DNA of 64,000 nucleotides from Nitratireductor basaltis. Lineage in GTDB: Bacteria > Pseudomonadota > Alphaproteobacteria > Rhizobiales > Rhizobiaceae. The DNA is taken from positions 124,001 to 188,000 of the forward strand of contig NZ_JMQM01000001.1 in assembly GCF_000733725.1 (NCBI RefSeq), read 5' to 3'. Both the position numbers and the translations under genes were made by a program. Positions within the stretch are counted from its first letter, which is position 1. Each line of letters begins with the position of its first letter. The notes under the pieces are model-generated. The model was not told the origin of the DNA and did not search any database. It saw nothing but the letters and a program-made list of their open reading frames with translations. Positions 45,869 through 55,225 of this stretch are shown here, one piece after another.

Positions 45869-47720
45869 CGCGGTCCAGCGCTTCAAGCTCGTCGATCAGG
45901 CCTTCGATCACCGAGAGACCTTTCGACCAAAAGGCGGGATCGGTGGCATCAAGCCCGAAGGGTGCCAGCAATTCGCTGTGGTGCTTGGTGCCGCCAGCCT
46001 TCAGCATCTCGAAATATTTCTGCTGGAAGCCGCTTTCAGCCTGCTGATAGACCGCGAACAGCGAGTTTACGAGGCAGTCGCCAAACGCATAGGCATAGAC
46101 ATAGAAGGGCGAGTGGATGAAGTGCGGGATGTAGGCCCAGAAAGTCTCATAGCCCTCACGCAGCTTCACGGACGGCCCGAGGCTTTCCTTCTGGATCCCG
46201 ACCCAAATTTCGCCAAGGCGTTCGGCCGTGATCTCACCTTCACGGCGTTCCACATGCACCTTGCGCTCGAATTCGTAGAAGGCGATCTGGCGCACGACCG
46301 TGTTGATCATGTCCTCGACCTTCTGGGCAAGCATCGCCTTGCGTTCGCGCTTGTCCCGGGTGCGGTCGAGCAGCGAGCGGAAGGTGAGCATTTCGCCGAA
46401 GACAGAGGCGGTCTCGGCCAGCGTGAGCGGCGTTGAAGCCATCAGCGCACCCTGTTCGGCGGCCAGAACCTGGTGCACGCCGTGGCCCAGTTCGTGGGCC
46501 AGGGTCATGACGTCGCGCGGTTTGCCGAGATAGTTCAGCATCACGTATGGATGTGCCGAAGGCACGGTCGGATGCGCAAAAGCGCCGGGTGACTTGCCCG
46601 GACGAACAGGCGCGTCAATCCAGTTCTTCTCGAAGAAGCGGCCGGCGATTTCAGCCATTTCCGGGGCAAAGGAACTGTAGGCGGAAAGAACGGTTTCGCG
46701 TGCATCTTCCCAACCGATCACCGCCTGCGGCGTCTCGGGAAGTGGTGCGTTTCGGTCCCAGTGATCAAGCGCATCCATGCCAAGCCACTTCGCCTTCATG
46801 GCGTAATAGCGATGGGAGATGCGCGGATAGGCGTCACGCACGGAAGAAGCCAGCGCATCAACGACTTCACGCTCGACCCTGTTGGCGAGGTGGCGGGAGT
46901 CGGCGACATCCTCGAATTTGCGCCAGCGGTCGCTGATCTCCTTGTCCTTGGCCAATGTGTTCGTGACCAGGGTGAAGATGCGCATATTCCCTTTCAGGGT
47001 TGCGGAAAGTGCCTCTGCGGCGGCCTTGCGCCTTGCGCCGTCCGCGTGCTGCAAAAGGTTCAGCGTCGGCTCAAGCGTAAGCTCCTCGCCATCGACCTCG
47101 AAGCGCAGGCTGGTCATCGTCTCGTCGAACAGGCGGTTCCATGCGGACCGTCCGGTGACATGGCTTTCGTGCAGAAGCTGCTCCAGCTTGTCGTCGAGCT
47201 GGTGCGGGCGCTCCTTGCGCAGGTCCATCACCCAGGGGCGGTAATGGCCGAAAGAGGGATCTGCTTCCAGGGCCTCTTCCAGAAGCGCATCCTCGATCTT
47301 GTTCATTTCCAGCGGCAGGAAAAGCAGGTGGGTGCTGGCGTCGGTCAGCTTCTGCTGCACATCACCATAGAATTTCGCGCGTGCGGGGTTCGAGGTGTCG
47401 TCGGCATAAAGCAGCCCGGCATAGGAACCGATACGGCCATAGATCTCGTCCAGCGCCTCATATTCCCGAAGTGCCTGTCCCAACTTGCCGTCGGCACCCT
47501 TGGCGGCTTCTTCGGCGAGACGGCCTTTCCAGCGTTTTTCGAAGGCCCTGGAATCGGAAGCGGCCTTTTCCAGGTCGTGCTTCAGTTCGGCGCTGTCCAT
47601 GCCCGGGTAGAGATCGTTCAGGTTCCACAGCGGCAAATCGCCTAGCGCTTCTGCGCCCTTGGGGCCCTGTGAACCGGCATCGACGGCGTTTGCCGCTGGA
47701 TAGGCGGAGATTCGTGCCAT
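45861..47720 (-). CDS. pepF: Oligoendopeptidase F (M3 family)
   Basis: A 619-residue cytosolic zinc peptidase that cuts short peptides. The catalytic motif H-E-L-G-H-G-V-H lies about two thirds along, with the third ligand Glu expected in the following T-A-S-V-F-G-E. The N-terminal helical region (F-E-K-R-W-K-G-R-L) is typical. The ATG at 47720 has GGGAG seven bases upstream; an upstream in-frame start at 47741 is less likely. It heads the pepF-pabB-yciI run and is divergent from the NtrC-type regulator. Confidence 0.94.
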   Translation of the reverse strand: MARISAYPAANAVDAGSQGPKGAEALGDLPLWNLNDLYPGMDSAELKHDLEKAASDSRAFEKRWKGRLAEEAAKGADGKLGQALREYEALDEIYGRIGSYAGLLYADDTSNPARAKFYGDVQQKLTDASTHLLFLPLEMNKIEDALLEEALEADPSFGHYRPWVMDLRKERPHQLDDKLEQLLHESHVTGRSAWNRLFDETMTSLRFEVDGEELTLEPTLNLLQHADGARRKAAAEALSATLKGNMRIFTLVTNTLAKDKEISDRWRKFEDVADSRHLANRVEREVVDALASSVRDAYPRISHRYYAMKAKWLGMDALDHWDRNAPLPETPQAVIGWEDARETVLSAYSSFAPEMAEIAGRFFEKNWIDAPVRPGKSPGAFAHPTVPSAHPYVMLNYLGKPRDVMTLAHELGHGVHQVLAAEQGALMASTPLTLAETASVFGEMLTFRSLLDRTRDKRERKAMLAQKVEDMINTVVRQIAFYEFERKVHVERREGEITAERLGEIWVGIQKESLGPSVKLREGYETFWAYIPHFIHSPFYVYAYAFGDCLVNSLFAVYQQAESGFQQKYFEMLKAGGTKHHSELLAPFGLDATDPAFWSKGLSVIEGLIDELEALDRDA

Positions 47721-47860
47721 AGATAGCTCCCTGAAGCTCATAGCCGGCTGGATAAGGTTTCATTCACCGGGTTTGTTGAAAGCCTGTTTAGAGGGCTGTG
47801 GCATAGACTTCCACCCTGCGTTTGAATTCACGCACGATTTCGGGGAGGGCTGTTGCTTTA

Positions 47861-49363
47861 ATGTCGGACCGAGTGCTGATAGTCGATGACGATCCTGCAC
47901 AGCGTCGCCTGCTTGAGGCGGCCGTGCAGCGCATGGGCTTTTCGGCACTTGCCGCGGCAGGTGGCAAACAGGCGCTCGCCATCGCATCACAAGTCCATCC
48001 AGGAAAGCTGAAGGCCGTCATTCTCGACCTCATGATGCCCGGAATGGATGGGCTTGAGGTCATGGGGAAGCTCAGGGCGAGCGGCGTATATGCGCCCGTC
48101 ATCGTGCAGACGGCAAAGGGCGGGATCGAGACGGTGGTCTCTGCCATGCGCGCCGGTGCATTCGATTTCGTGGTCAAGCCTGTATCGCCAGAACGTCTGG
48201 CGCGCGCATTGGGCAATGCACTCAAGGTCGAGAAGCTGGAGGCGTCCAAAAAGGACGTGCAGCCGAAAGGCGCTGCCGGTTTCACGGTGAAGGATATCAT
48301 CACCGAAAGCCCTGCAATGGAGCGGGTTCTGCGGCTCTGCCGCAAGGCCGCAACATCGAATATCCCCGTGCTGATCGAAGGCGAGTCTGGTGTCGGCAAG
48401 GAACTGATTGCGCGTGCGATCAGAGGTGAAAGTAACCGACGGTCAAAACCCTTCGTAACAGTCAATTGCGGCGCCATTCCCCATAATCTGGTCGAGAGCA
48501 TCCTGTTTGGTCACGAGAAGGGCGCCTTCACCGGGGCGAGCGACAAGCACCGCGGCAAGTTTCTGGAAGCTCATGAAGGCACGCTTTTTCTCGACGAGAT
48601 CGGCGAGCTTCCGCCAGAAGTGCAGGTCAAGCTCCTGCGCGCGGTGCAGGAGGGCGAAGTCGACCCCGTCGGCGCCAACAGTCCGCAGCGGGTGGACATA
48701 CGTCTGATCTCCGCCACCAACCGCGACCTGCTCGCCCAGGTTCGCGACGGGCAGTTTCGTGAAGACCTGTATTATCGGCTGAATGTTTTTCCCATCATGG
48801 TGCCGCCACTGCGTGAGCGGAAGGAGGACATCTCCGTTCTGGTCCAGCACTTCATTTCACGTTTCAGCGATGCGGTGACGGGGCCAGGCGTCAAGGGCAT
48901 TTCCCAGCGTGCACTTTCCGTGCTTGCCGCCTATGACTGGCCGGGCAATATCCGCCAACTCGAAAACGCGGTCTTCCGCGCAATGGTGTTGTGCGAAGGA
49001 CATGTGCTGACGGCAGAGGACTTTCCTCAGATCCTGGCGCAGGTGGAAGGGATCGAGGAACTTGTCGCCGATGAGGAGGTGCAGCGAACCAACCGTGCGC
49101 TGCAAACCGGCACGAGCAGCGTGGTTCCCATCGATGGAGATGAACCCGCCGCGGCCACGCAGCCGCTTCATCCAGGCTTGATCCGTGCCATCGGCAATGA
49201 CGGGAATGTCCGGCCGCTGGAAGAGGTGGAGGCGGAAATGATCCGCTTTGCCATTGCCCATTACGGGGGGCAGATGAGTGAAGTTGCCCGCCGACTGGGT
49301 ATTGGCCGCTCGACATTGTACCGCAAGCTCAAGGAACTGGGCATCGATGGTGGGCGGGGCTGA
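47861..49363 (+). CDS. Sigma-54-dependent response regulator, NtrC family
   Basis: A 500-residue activator of RpoN promoters. The receiver domain (1-120) has D10-D11, phospho-acceptor D56 in I-L-D-L-M-M-P, T84 and K106. The AAA+ domain has Walker A G-E-S-G-V-G-K (174-180), the sigma-54 contact loop G-A-F-T-G-A (221-226) and Walker B L-F-L-D-E (242-246). A Fis-type helix-turn-helix (V-A-R-R-L-G-I-G-R-S-T-L-Y) ends the protein. No sensor kinase is next to it, so its partner is unknown. The ATG at 47861 is used, with GGGGAGGG eleven bases upstream; a TTG at 47822 would add 13 residues. Its targets cannot be read from the sequence. Confidence 0.93.
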   Translation: MSDRVLIVDDDPAQRRLLEAAVQRMGFSALAAAGGKQALAIASQVHPGKLKAVILDLMMPGMDGLEVMGKLRASGVYAPVIVQTAKGGIETVVSAMRAGAFDFVVKPVSPERLARALGNALKVEKLEASKKDVQPKGAAGFTVKDIITESPAMERVLRLCRKAATSNIPVLIEGESGVGKELIARAIRGESNRRSKPFVTVNCGAIPHNLVESILFGHEKGAFTGASDKHRGKFLEAHEGTLFLDEIGELPPEVQVKLLRAVQEGEVDPVGANSPQRVDIRLISATNRDLLAQVRDGQFREDLYYRLNVFPIMVPPLRERKEDISVLVQHFISRFSDAVTGPGVKGISQRALSVLAAYDWPGNIRQLENAVFRAMVLCEGHVLTAEDFPQILAQVEGIEELVADEEVQRTNRALQTGTSSVVPIDGDEPAAATQPLHPGLIRAIGNDGNVRPLEEVEAEMIRFAIAHYGGQMSEVARRLGIGRSTLYRKLKELGIDGGRG

Positions 49364-49553
49364 CTGCCAATCGTTCCAACTGCAGGATGTCCGTGCCGCA
49401 TTTCGCCACAACTTTGGCGTATTTAGCATTCATTTACCCTGACATTAGCACCTGCTGTGCCTGCCTAGTTGTTGCCATCGTCATATTGCATTTGTTACCC
49501 AATAAGGGTCGATTAACCATTATCGTCGAGACTTTGGTGGACCAGGGACACCA

Positions 49554-51470
49554 GTGTCTTCCAGGGGACAACTCAAGCCGACAGGCCATGTCTTGATTAG
49601 CATCGACGTACGACATCGTGAGGGGCGCGTTCAGGCATCCCGTTTCACCCGGTTCCTCGCTGGCTTCATGCTGGCGCTGGCTTCGGTGGTCGCTTTCGCC
49701 CCCGCGGTGCAAGCAGAAACGCGGACGCTGAAGCTCTATTTCATCCATACCAAGGAACGCGCGGAGATCACCTACAAGCGCAACGGTCGCTACCTTTCCA
49801 GCGGCCTGAAGGAGATCAACCGCTTCCTGCGCGACTGGCGGCAGAACGAGCCGACCAATATGGACCCCCAGCTTCTCGACCTTGTCTGGGAAGTCTACCG
49901 TGCTTCCGGTGCCCGCGACTACATCCATGTCGTCTCGGCCTATCGCTCCCCCAAGACCAATGCGATGCTGCGCAAACGCTCTTCCGGCGTTGCCAAGAAG
50001 AGCCAGCACATGCTCGGCAAGGCGATGGATTTCTACATTCCCGGCGTGAAGCTTTCCACGCTGCGCAATCTTGGCCTGAAATACTCTGTTGGTGGCGTCG
50101 GCTACTATCCGCGCTCGGGCTCGCCATTCGTGCATCTTGATGTCGGCAGCGTTCGTCACTGGCCGCGCATGAGCCGCAAGGAACTCGCTTCCGTCTTCCC
50201 CGACGGCAAGACCGTGCACGTGCCCAGCGACGGCAAGCCCCTGCCCGGATACAAGCAGGCTCTCGCGGATGTCGAGCGCCGCAAGCGCTCCGGTGGCTCC
50301 ATCCAGATCGCCAAGGACGACGGACGGCGCGGAAAAGGGCTTCTCGCAGCCCTGTTCGGCGGTGGTGCGGATGAGGAAGAGGACAATGCGGAAACCAGTG
50401 CGCCTACGGCTGTAGCGCGTGCCACGCCGCAGCGTGCGGTGCCGCAACAGGCTGCACCCAAGCCCGATCCGACACCTGCGACCATCCTGGCTGCCTTGCC
50501 GGCGCGTTCGCTTCCCGTTCCGCAGGCTGCCCCGCGTGCGAATATTTCCGCGGGTACCCAGCTTGCGCTCGAGCAGGCTGTACCGGCTGCGCCCGAGGCT
50601 GCACCCGTTGCGGAAACTCAGGTTGCTGCCGCACAGCCTGACGTTCCCGACAATATTCCGTTCCAGACCAAGCCGGTCGAGGAAGGACCGTCTGTCGACG
50701 CCGAGACCATCCTGACTGCTGCCAATATCCCGGTCCCGACGCGTCGCCCGGACTACCAGGCGGCAGAGAGCGCGATCCAGCTTGCCTCCGCGGAAGAGCA
50801 GGAGGGTGCCCTCCCGGCCACGGCTTTTGCCACCCCCACCCGTCGCCCGGCCGCGCCTGAGGCAATCAATGAACTGCTGGCCCAGACGCCGAAGCAGGAT
50901 GCACAGCTTGTTGCTGCGGCTGCGCCCCAGCCTGCGCCTGCACCCGCCGATATCGATGCGGCTCCGCAGTTGGCGGCGCAGAAGGCTCAGGAGAAGGCAG
51001 AGGCAACTCTTGTCGCAGCAAGCAATGCCGGTGTGGATGATGAGGTCAAGCCTGCTGCGCTGGCCGCCGTTGAAGCGGATGGTGCTGCCAAGGCTTCCGG
51101 CAATGTCGTCGCGTCTCCGCGTCTTGCCATGCTCAACAGCGGTGGCAGCACTGCAGCGCAGCGCGCGCTGGCTTCCAGCGCACGCACGACAGCCAAGTCC
51201 GCCAAGCCACGTCCAAGCGACGTTCGCCCGCAGCCAAAGGCTATTCCGAAACCTGTTCAGGTGGTCAGTGCGCGCCACGTTCTGAGCCGGGAATCGGTCG
51301 CGCGCAAGGTTGAACCAACGCAGGTGCCAGCCTTCAATCCGCAGATCGCGAAAGCGCCGAGCGCCGTCTACACGACAGGCTTCCAGAAGGCGCTGGACAG
51401 CGAGAATCCCAACCGCCTGACCGGCAAGGCGATCACCTTCCTGTCAGTGGCGAAGTTCGCCACGAACTGA
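49554..51470 (+). CDS. DUF882 M15-like peptidase with a long Ala/Pro-rich tail
   Basis: A 638-residue exported protein. A signal peptide (about 30-54, ending V-Q-A) leads to a DUF882 domain (about 57-205), related to M15 D-Ala-D-Ala peptidases: S-Q-H-M-L-G-K-A-M-D-F gives H152 and D159, and F-V-H-L-D gives H194, the expected zinc ligands. The last 400 residues are Ala/Pro/Gln-rich and disordered with two P-T-R-R-P elements, ending in a more ordered K-A-I-T-F-L-S-V. It probably trims or binds peptidoglycan. The start is GTG 49554, five bases after AGGGA; no better start precedes the signal. TTAACCAT, a CtrA half-site type sequence, lies at 49513. A strong terminator follows. Confidence 0.85.
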   Translation: MSSRGQLKPTGHVLISIDVRHREGRVQASRFTRFLAGFMLALASVVAFAPAVQAETRTLKLYFIHTKERAEITYKRNGRYLSSGLKEINRFLRDWRQNEPTNMDPQLLDLVWEVYRASGARDYIHVVSAYRSPKTNAMLRKRSSGVAKKSQHMLGKAMDFYIPGVKLSTLRNLGLKYSVGGVGYYPRSGSPFVHLDVGSVRHWPRMSRKELASVFPDGKTVHVPSDGKPLPGYKQALADVERRKRSGGSIQIAKDDGRRGKGLLAALFGGGADEEEDNAETSAPTAVARATPQRAVPQQAAPKPDPTPATILAALPARSLPVPQAAPRANISAGTQLALEQAVPAAPEAAPVAETQVAAAQPDVPDNIPFQTKPVEEGPSVDAETILTAANIPVPTRRPDYQAAESAIQLASAEEQEGALPATAFATPTRRPAAPEAINELLAQTPKQDAQLVAAAAPQPAPAPADIDAAPQLAAQKAQEKAEATLVAASNAGVDDEVKPAALAAVEADGAAKASGNVVASPRLAMLNSGGSTAAQRALASSARTTAKSAKPRPSDVRPQPKAIPKPVQVVSARHVLSRESVARKVEPTQVPAFNPQIAKAPSAVYTTGFQKALDSENPNRLTGKAITFLSVAKFATN

Positions 51471-51496
51471 ACCACCTCCAGGAGGCACAAACAAAA

Positions 51497-51530
51497 AAAC
51501 GCCCGGTCAATGACCGGGCGTTTGTTTTTG
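51497..51530. terminator. Bidirectional terminator between the DUF882 gene and eda
   Basis: AAACGCCCGGT (51497-51507), CAATG loop, and the exact complement (51513-51523) with A-rich and T-rich flanks on both sides. Confidence 0.94.
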
Positions 51531-51546
51531 CTGACTTGCGGTTCGT

Positions 51547-52191
51547 TCAGGCGCCGGCGCCAAGCCTGGCAGCTTCTGCTGCCAATGCCTCGATGGCGTT
51601 CCAGTCGCCAGCAGCAATGAGATCATCGGGAGCAACCCAGCTGCCGCCGATGCACACCACATTGGGAAGCGACAGATAGTCGTTCGCATTCTTCGGGGAG
51701 ATGCCACCCGTGGGGCAGAAACGCATGTCCGCGATGGGGGATGAGAGCGACTTCAGGTAGCTTGCACCGCCAGCCTGTTCTGCGGGGAAGAATTTCAGCA
51801 CACGATAGCCTTCATCGCGCATGGCCATGACCTCGCTGGCCGTCACCGCGCCGGGAAGCAGGGGAATGCTTGACTGGCTTGCCGCATCCAGAAGTTCCTG
51901 AGTGGTGCCAGGCGAAACGATAAATTTGGATCCGGCGGATACCGCACGGTTGAAATCCTTGCCGTTGAGGATCGTACCCGCGCCGACAATGGCTTCCGGA
52001 ACTTCGTCGGCAACAAGGCGGATTGCGTCGAGTGCATCGGCGGTGCGCAGCGTAATCTCGATTGCAGGCAGGCCACCCTTTGCAAGTGCGCGTGCCAGAG
52101 GCACGGCATCGGCCAGACGCTCGACCTTGAGAACAGGGATTACCGGCTGACCCGTCAGGATCTCCAGCAGAGTTTCGGTTTTCTTGTTCAA
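51547..52191 (-). CDS. eda: KDPG/KHG aldolase
   Basis: A 214-residue class I aldolase splitting 2-keto-3-deoxy-6-phosphogluconate to pyruvate and glyceraldehyde-3-phosphate in the Entner-Doudoroff pathway (and 4-hydroxy-2-oxoglutarate). Active-site marks are E45 and R49 in E-I-T-L-R-T, G-A-G-T-I-L, and the Schiff-base K133 in V-L-K-F-F-P-A-E. P-T-G-G-I-S and G-G-S-W close the barrel. No other Entner-Doudoroff gene is next to it. Confidence 0.95.
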   Translation of the reverse strand: MNKKTETLLEILTGQPVIPVLKVERLADAVPLARALAKGGLPAIEITLRTADALDAIRLVADEVPEAIVGAGTILNGKDFNRAVSAGSKFIVSPGTTQELLDAASQSSIPLLPGAVTASEVMAMRDEGYRVLKFFPAEQAGGASYLKSLSSPIADMRFCPTGGISPKNANDYLSLPNVVCIGGSWVAPDDLIAAGDWNAIEALAAEAARLGAGA

Positions 52192-52263
52192 TACCGCCTC
52201 CTGCGCGCAGAATTCGTGAAAGGCTATAAGCTGAAACCCCGCCTCATTACAATTGCCGGTGGA

Positions 52264-53163
52264 CTATTGTGCACGCAAAGCATGCCTGTGCCGCGTCACC
52301 CGCTGAAAAAGCCGTCGTGTGTTTCGTAGAAACGCGCCGAGCGGATGAAGCGTTTTCGACGGTGTCTCCTGCCGAGGAGAGAGCGCATCGCGAGTGGCGC
52401 TGTCGAATCGGCCACTCATCGGCAATCCCGTTGCTCTCTGAAAGGATAGCACCGCGTGGCGCGTGGCCGGTCCGAAAATTCCATCGAGCCGGAGCTTGGC
52501 GCCGTTTTGGTTCAGCGCATTCTGGAAATTCAGGATTTCCTTCACGGACAGGCCCTCCCGATCATCTGGCTCATTCTGAACCCTGCGATTGCGGCGATAG
52601 GCGAACGCCAGTTTCAGGTGGTAGCCGTTGCGTGCAAAGGATCTTCCGTTGTAGCCACGCGCGAAGCGCTGCCAGTCGCGGGCCATGAGAGGCTGAAGCA
52701 GGCGGTTCTTTTCCAGGAAGAGCAGCATCAGACGCAACTGGCCGGCAAGGCCGCTGCGCGCCTCTTCGACAAAGGCGTCCACGCTGGAAAACCCGAGCAG
52801 CTTCCAATGCGCACCCATGATTTGCCCCACGCCCCAGGAGGTAGACTCACAGGCCGCTGCGGCGTCGATCTCACATGCCCGTTTCAAAAGCCGCCAACGA
52901 GCCTTCTGGGACGGCGGGTTGCGTACTCCACCAGCTTTCGGACTTGCCAAGCCCGCTGCCACGGCCCGTGCCCGATTGCCCGGGGACAGCCGCCGGTGGA
53001 AGTAGTGTCCCTCAAAGCGGATCATCGGCTCGTTTCGACCATCGATCCGCGCTTGCACGCGTCCTCCGCTTTCCACCTCGATCAATGCCAGCAACAGGGC
53101 GGGTTCGATGCCATATTCGTCTGCGGCTGCCGTGATTGTGTGCCGGGTATCGTGTTCGAACAT
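52264..53163 (-). CDS. Endolysin-like N-acetylmuramidase (DUF3380) with peptidoglycan-binding domain
   Basis: A 299-residue protein without a signal peptide. The DUF3380 muramidase domain (about 5-195) has the catalytic Glu in L-I-E-V-E-S-G-G (E31), then P-M-I-R-F-E-G-H-Y-F and S-W-G-V-G-Q-I-M-G. A PG_binding_1 domain follows (about 205-265), and the last 35 residues are strongly basic. Such two-domain enzymes are common as phage endolysins that cut murein, but no holin or other phage gene is present, so this is a stand-alone copy. The ATG at 53163 has GGGAG eight bases upstream; ATG 53190 would add nine residues. It converges with eda's promoter side and is divergent from trhO. Confidence 0.85.
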   Translation of the reverse strand: MFEHDTRHTITAAADEYGIEPALLLALIEVESGGRVQARIDGRNEPMIRFEGHYFHRRLSPGNRARAVAAGLASPKAGGVRNPPSQKARWRLLKRACEIDAAAACESTSWGVGQIMGAHWKLLGFSSVDAFVEEARSGLAGQLRLMLLFLEKNRLLQPLMARDWQRFARGYNGRSFARNGYHLKLAFAYRRNRRVQNEPDDREGLSVKEILNFQNALNQNGAKLRLDGIFGPATRHAVLSFQRATGLPMSGRFDSATRDALSPRQETPSKTLHPLGAFLRNTRRLFQRVTRHRHALRAQ

Positions 53164-53296
53164 TGTTTTGCTCCCGTTTGCGATGCGCATATTCTTGCTG
53201 AAACAGCGAGAGCGGGGATAAAACGCATTTCACGAGGAGGCGGTTTGTTTCCGCCAACCCTTGTCTTTGCCACGATTGCTGCCTACGAGCCTTGCC

Positions 53297-54238
53297 ATGA
53301 CTGCTGCATCATCATCCCCACGCTATACGGTTCTGGCGCTGTATCGTTTCGCGCATCTCGAAAACCACGAGGCGCTGCGCGAGCCGCTGCTGGCGCTTTG
53401 CCAGCGCGAAGGCATCCGGGGCACCCTGCTTCTTGCTCGTGAAGGCATCAACGGTACGGTGGCAGGAAGCGCCGAAGCGATCGAGGCGCTTGTTGCTCAT
53501 CTGGCAGCGATCCCGGGACTGGGGCAGCCGGATTACAAATACAGCCATGCGAGCGAAATGCCTTTCCGCCGCATGAAGGTGCGGTTGAAGAAAGAGATCG
53601 TAACCATGGGGGTCGAAGGTATCGACCCGCGCGTCCATGCCGGAACCTATGTGGAGCCGAAAGACTGGAACGCGCTTATTTCCGATCCGGATACGGTCAT
53701 CATCGACACACGCAATCGCTACGAGACTGCCATCGGCACCTTCAAGGATGCGATTGATCCGAAGACGGAGACTTTCCGGTCCTTCCCCGAATGGACGCAG
53801 GAGCGGCTGGACGAATTGCGCGGACGCAAGGTGGCGATGTTCTGCACCGGTGGCATCCGCTGCGAGAAGGCGACCGCCTATCTGCGGCAGCAAGGCGTTG
53901 AGGACGTCTTCCATCTGAAGGGTGGCATCCTGAAATATCTGGAAGAGGTTCCTCGTGAGGAAAGCCGTTTTGAAGGCGAGTGCTTCGTTTTTGACGAGCG
54001 CGTCTCGGTGGGGCATGGTCTTGAGGAAGGGGAGGCCGAACTTTGCCGCGCCTGCCGTCACCCGCTTCTTGCCGAAGACCGCATCTCGGATCTGTTCGAG
54101 GAGGGCGTGTCCTGTCCGCACTGCTATCATGACCGCACGGACGCGGACCGGGAGCGTTATCGCCAGCGTCAGCGGCAGATCGAACAGGCGTTGAAAGAGG
54201 GCAAGCCGATACCCATTGGTGATCCTCTGGATGTATAG
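53297..54238 (+). CDS. trhO: tRNA uridine(34) hydroxylase, rhodanese family
   Basis: A 313-residue enzyme (formerly YceA) that hydroxylates U34 of tRNAs on the way to 5-methoxyuridine. The N-terminal acylphosphatase-like part has [13 protein letters not shown]; the rhodanese domain (about 120-215) holds the active loop C-T-G-G-I-R-C (C183, C189). Four late cysteines in C-R-A-C and C-P-H-C may bind zinc. Length is usual. The ATG at 53297 is used; a TTG at 53261 would add 12 residues. Confidence 0.95.
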   Translation: MTAASSSPRYTVLALYRFAHLENHEALREPLLALCQREGIRGTLLLAREGINGTVAGSAEAIEALVAHLAAIPGLGQPDYKYSHASEMPFRRMKVRLKKEIVTMGVEGIDPRVHAGTYVEPKDWNALISDPDTVIIDTRNRYETAIGTFKDAIDPKTETFRSFPEWTQERLDELRGRKVAMFCTGGIRCEKATAYLRQQGVEDVFHLKGGILKYLEEVPREESRFEGECFVFDERVSVGHGLEEGEAELCRACRHPLLAEDRISDLFEEGVSCPHCYHDRTDADRERYRQRQRQIEQALKEGKPIPIGDPLDV

Positions 54239-54322
54239 GTGCATGCCTATTGCAATTTATCGTTGTGTCGCTTACCCATCCCCGCGGCACGAAATGCGCG
54301 GTGCAACAACGAGGAGAACACG

Positions 54323-55018
54323 ATGATCGATCCCAAGAAGCTTCTGGACGGTCTGTTGGGTACGCAGATGCCGGGCGGCGAGGGTACTGTCGGTGACAAG
54401 GCCGGTCGGCTTTCCCAGCTTGCCAAGGACAATCCAATAGCTACGGGCGCGATCGCTGCAGTCCTTCTTGGAACCGGTGCTGGTCGCAAGTTGACCGGCA
54501 ATGCAATCAAGCTCGGTGGACTGGCCGCTGTTGCTGGCTTGGCGTACAAGGCTTACCAGAATTACCAGAGCGGCAAGGCACCAGACGCCGCCCGTGAGGA
54601 TGGAGACCTCCTCCCGCCGCCATCCGATACCACCTTTCACCCTGCACAGGCACCGCAGGGCGAGGACGAATTTGCGCTCGATCTGGTGCGTGCCATGATC
54701 GCTGCCGCACGTGCCGATGGTCATATCGATGCGGCCGAGCGCGAGCGCATTTCCGGCCGCCTCAAACAGTCCGGGATGGATGCGGAGGCCGAAGCTTGGC
54801 TCGTCGAGGAACTGGAGAAGCCGGTCGATCTCGATGCGATTATCGATTCCGCGAAGACAGACGCCCAGAAGATCGAGCTCTACACCGCTTCGCGCCTGGC
54901 AATCGAGCCCAACAGCCGGGCTGAGCGCGGTTATCTGGACATGCTTGCCGGTCGCCTTCGCCTTCCCGATCCGCTTGTCGATCACATCGAGGCAACGGTC
55001 GCCGAGGCTTCTGCCTGA
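54323..55018 (+). CDS. DUF533 (YebE-like) protein
   Basis: A 231-residue protein with a hydrophobic N-terminal region (about 38-75, I-A-A-V-L-L-G-T-G-A-G and G-G-L-A-A-V-A-G-L-A-Y), a Pro-rich linker, and a C-terminal TerB-like helical domain (about 110-230) with A-A-A-R-A-D-G-H-I-D-A-A-E. DUF533 proteins are inner-membrane proteins linked to envelope or tellurite-type stress in other bacteria; the function is unknown. The ATG at 54323 follows GAGGAG. A hairpin at 55025-55064 follows. Confidence 0.88.
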   Translation: MIDPKKLLDGLLGTQMPGGEGTVGDKAGRLSQLAKDNPIATGAIAAVLLGTGAGRKLTGNAIKLGGLAAVAGLAYKAYQNYQSGKAPDAAREDGDLLPPPSDTTFHPAQAPQGEDEFALDLVRAMIAAARADGHIDAAERERISGRLKQSGMDAEAEAWLVEELEKPVDLDAIIDSAKTDAQKIELYTASRLAIEPNSRAERGYLDMLAGRLRLPDPLVDHIEATVAEASA

Positions 55019-55024
55019 GGGCGA

Positions 55025-55064
55025 AACCGCCCGCGGTGGAGAAATGCATCTTGCGCGGGCGGTT
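55025..55064 (+). terminator. Hairpin after the DUF533 gene
   Basis: AACCGCCCGCG (55025-55035) pairs perfectly with CGCGGGCGGTT (55054-55064) across an 18-base loop. No T tract. It lies six bases after the stop codon. Confidence 0.5.
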
Positions 55065-55225
55065 CGACGGTCTACTCTGCAATCAGACCTTGATGCGACG
55101 TCTAATACTTTGGTCTTACTTGTGACCGGATGAAGCGCGCCGCTACAGAGGTTGGACTGGCGCAGCCTCTTGTGTCTGCGTTCCCGTGCATCTGCGCGGC
55201 AAAAACAAATGTGGAGGAGCTCATC

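Noticed and set aside
49434-51278. Minus-strand open frame of 614 codons opposite the DUF882 gene
   Set aside because: Repetitive Arg/Gly/Leu composition mirrors the Ala/Pro-rich tail on the other strand; no ribosome site or motif.
52264-53163. Prophage remnant
   Set aside because: Only the muramidase is phage-like; flanking genes are ordinary chromosomal genes and no attachment-site repeats or integrase were seen.
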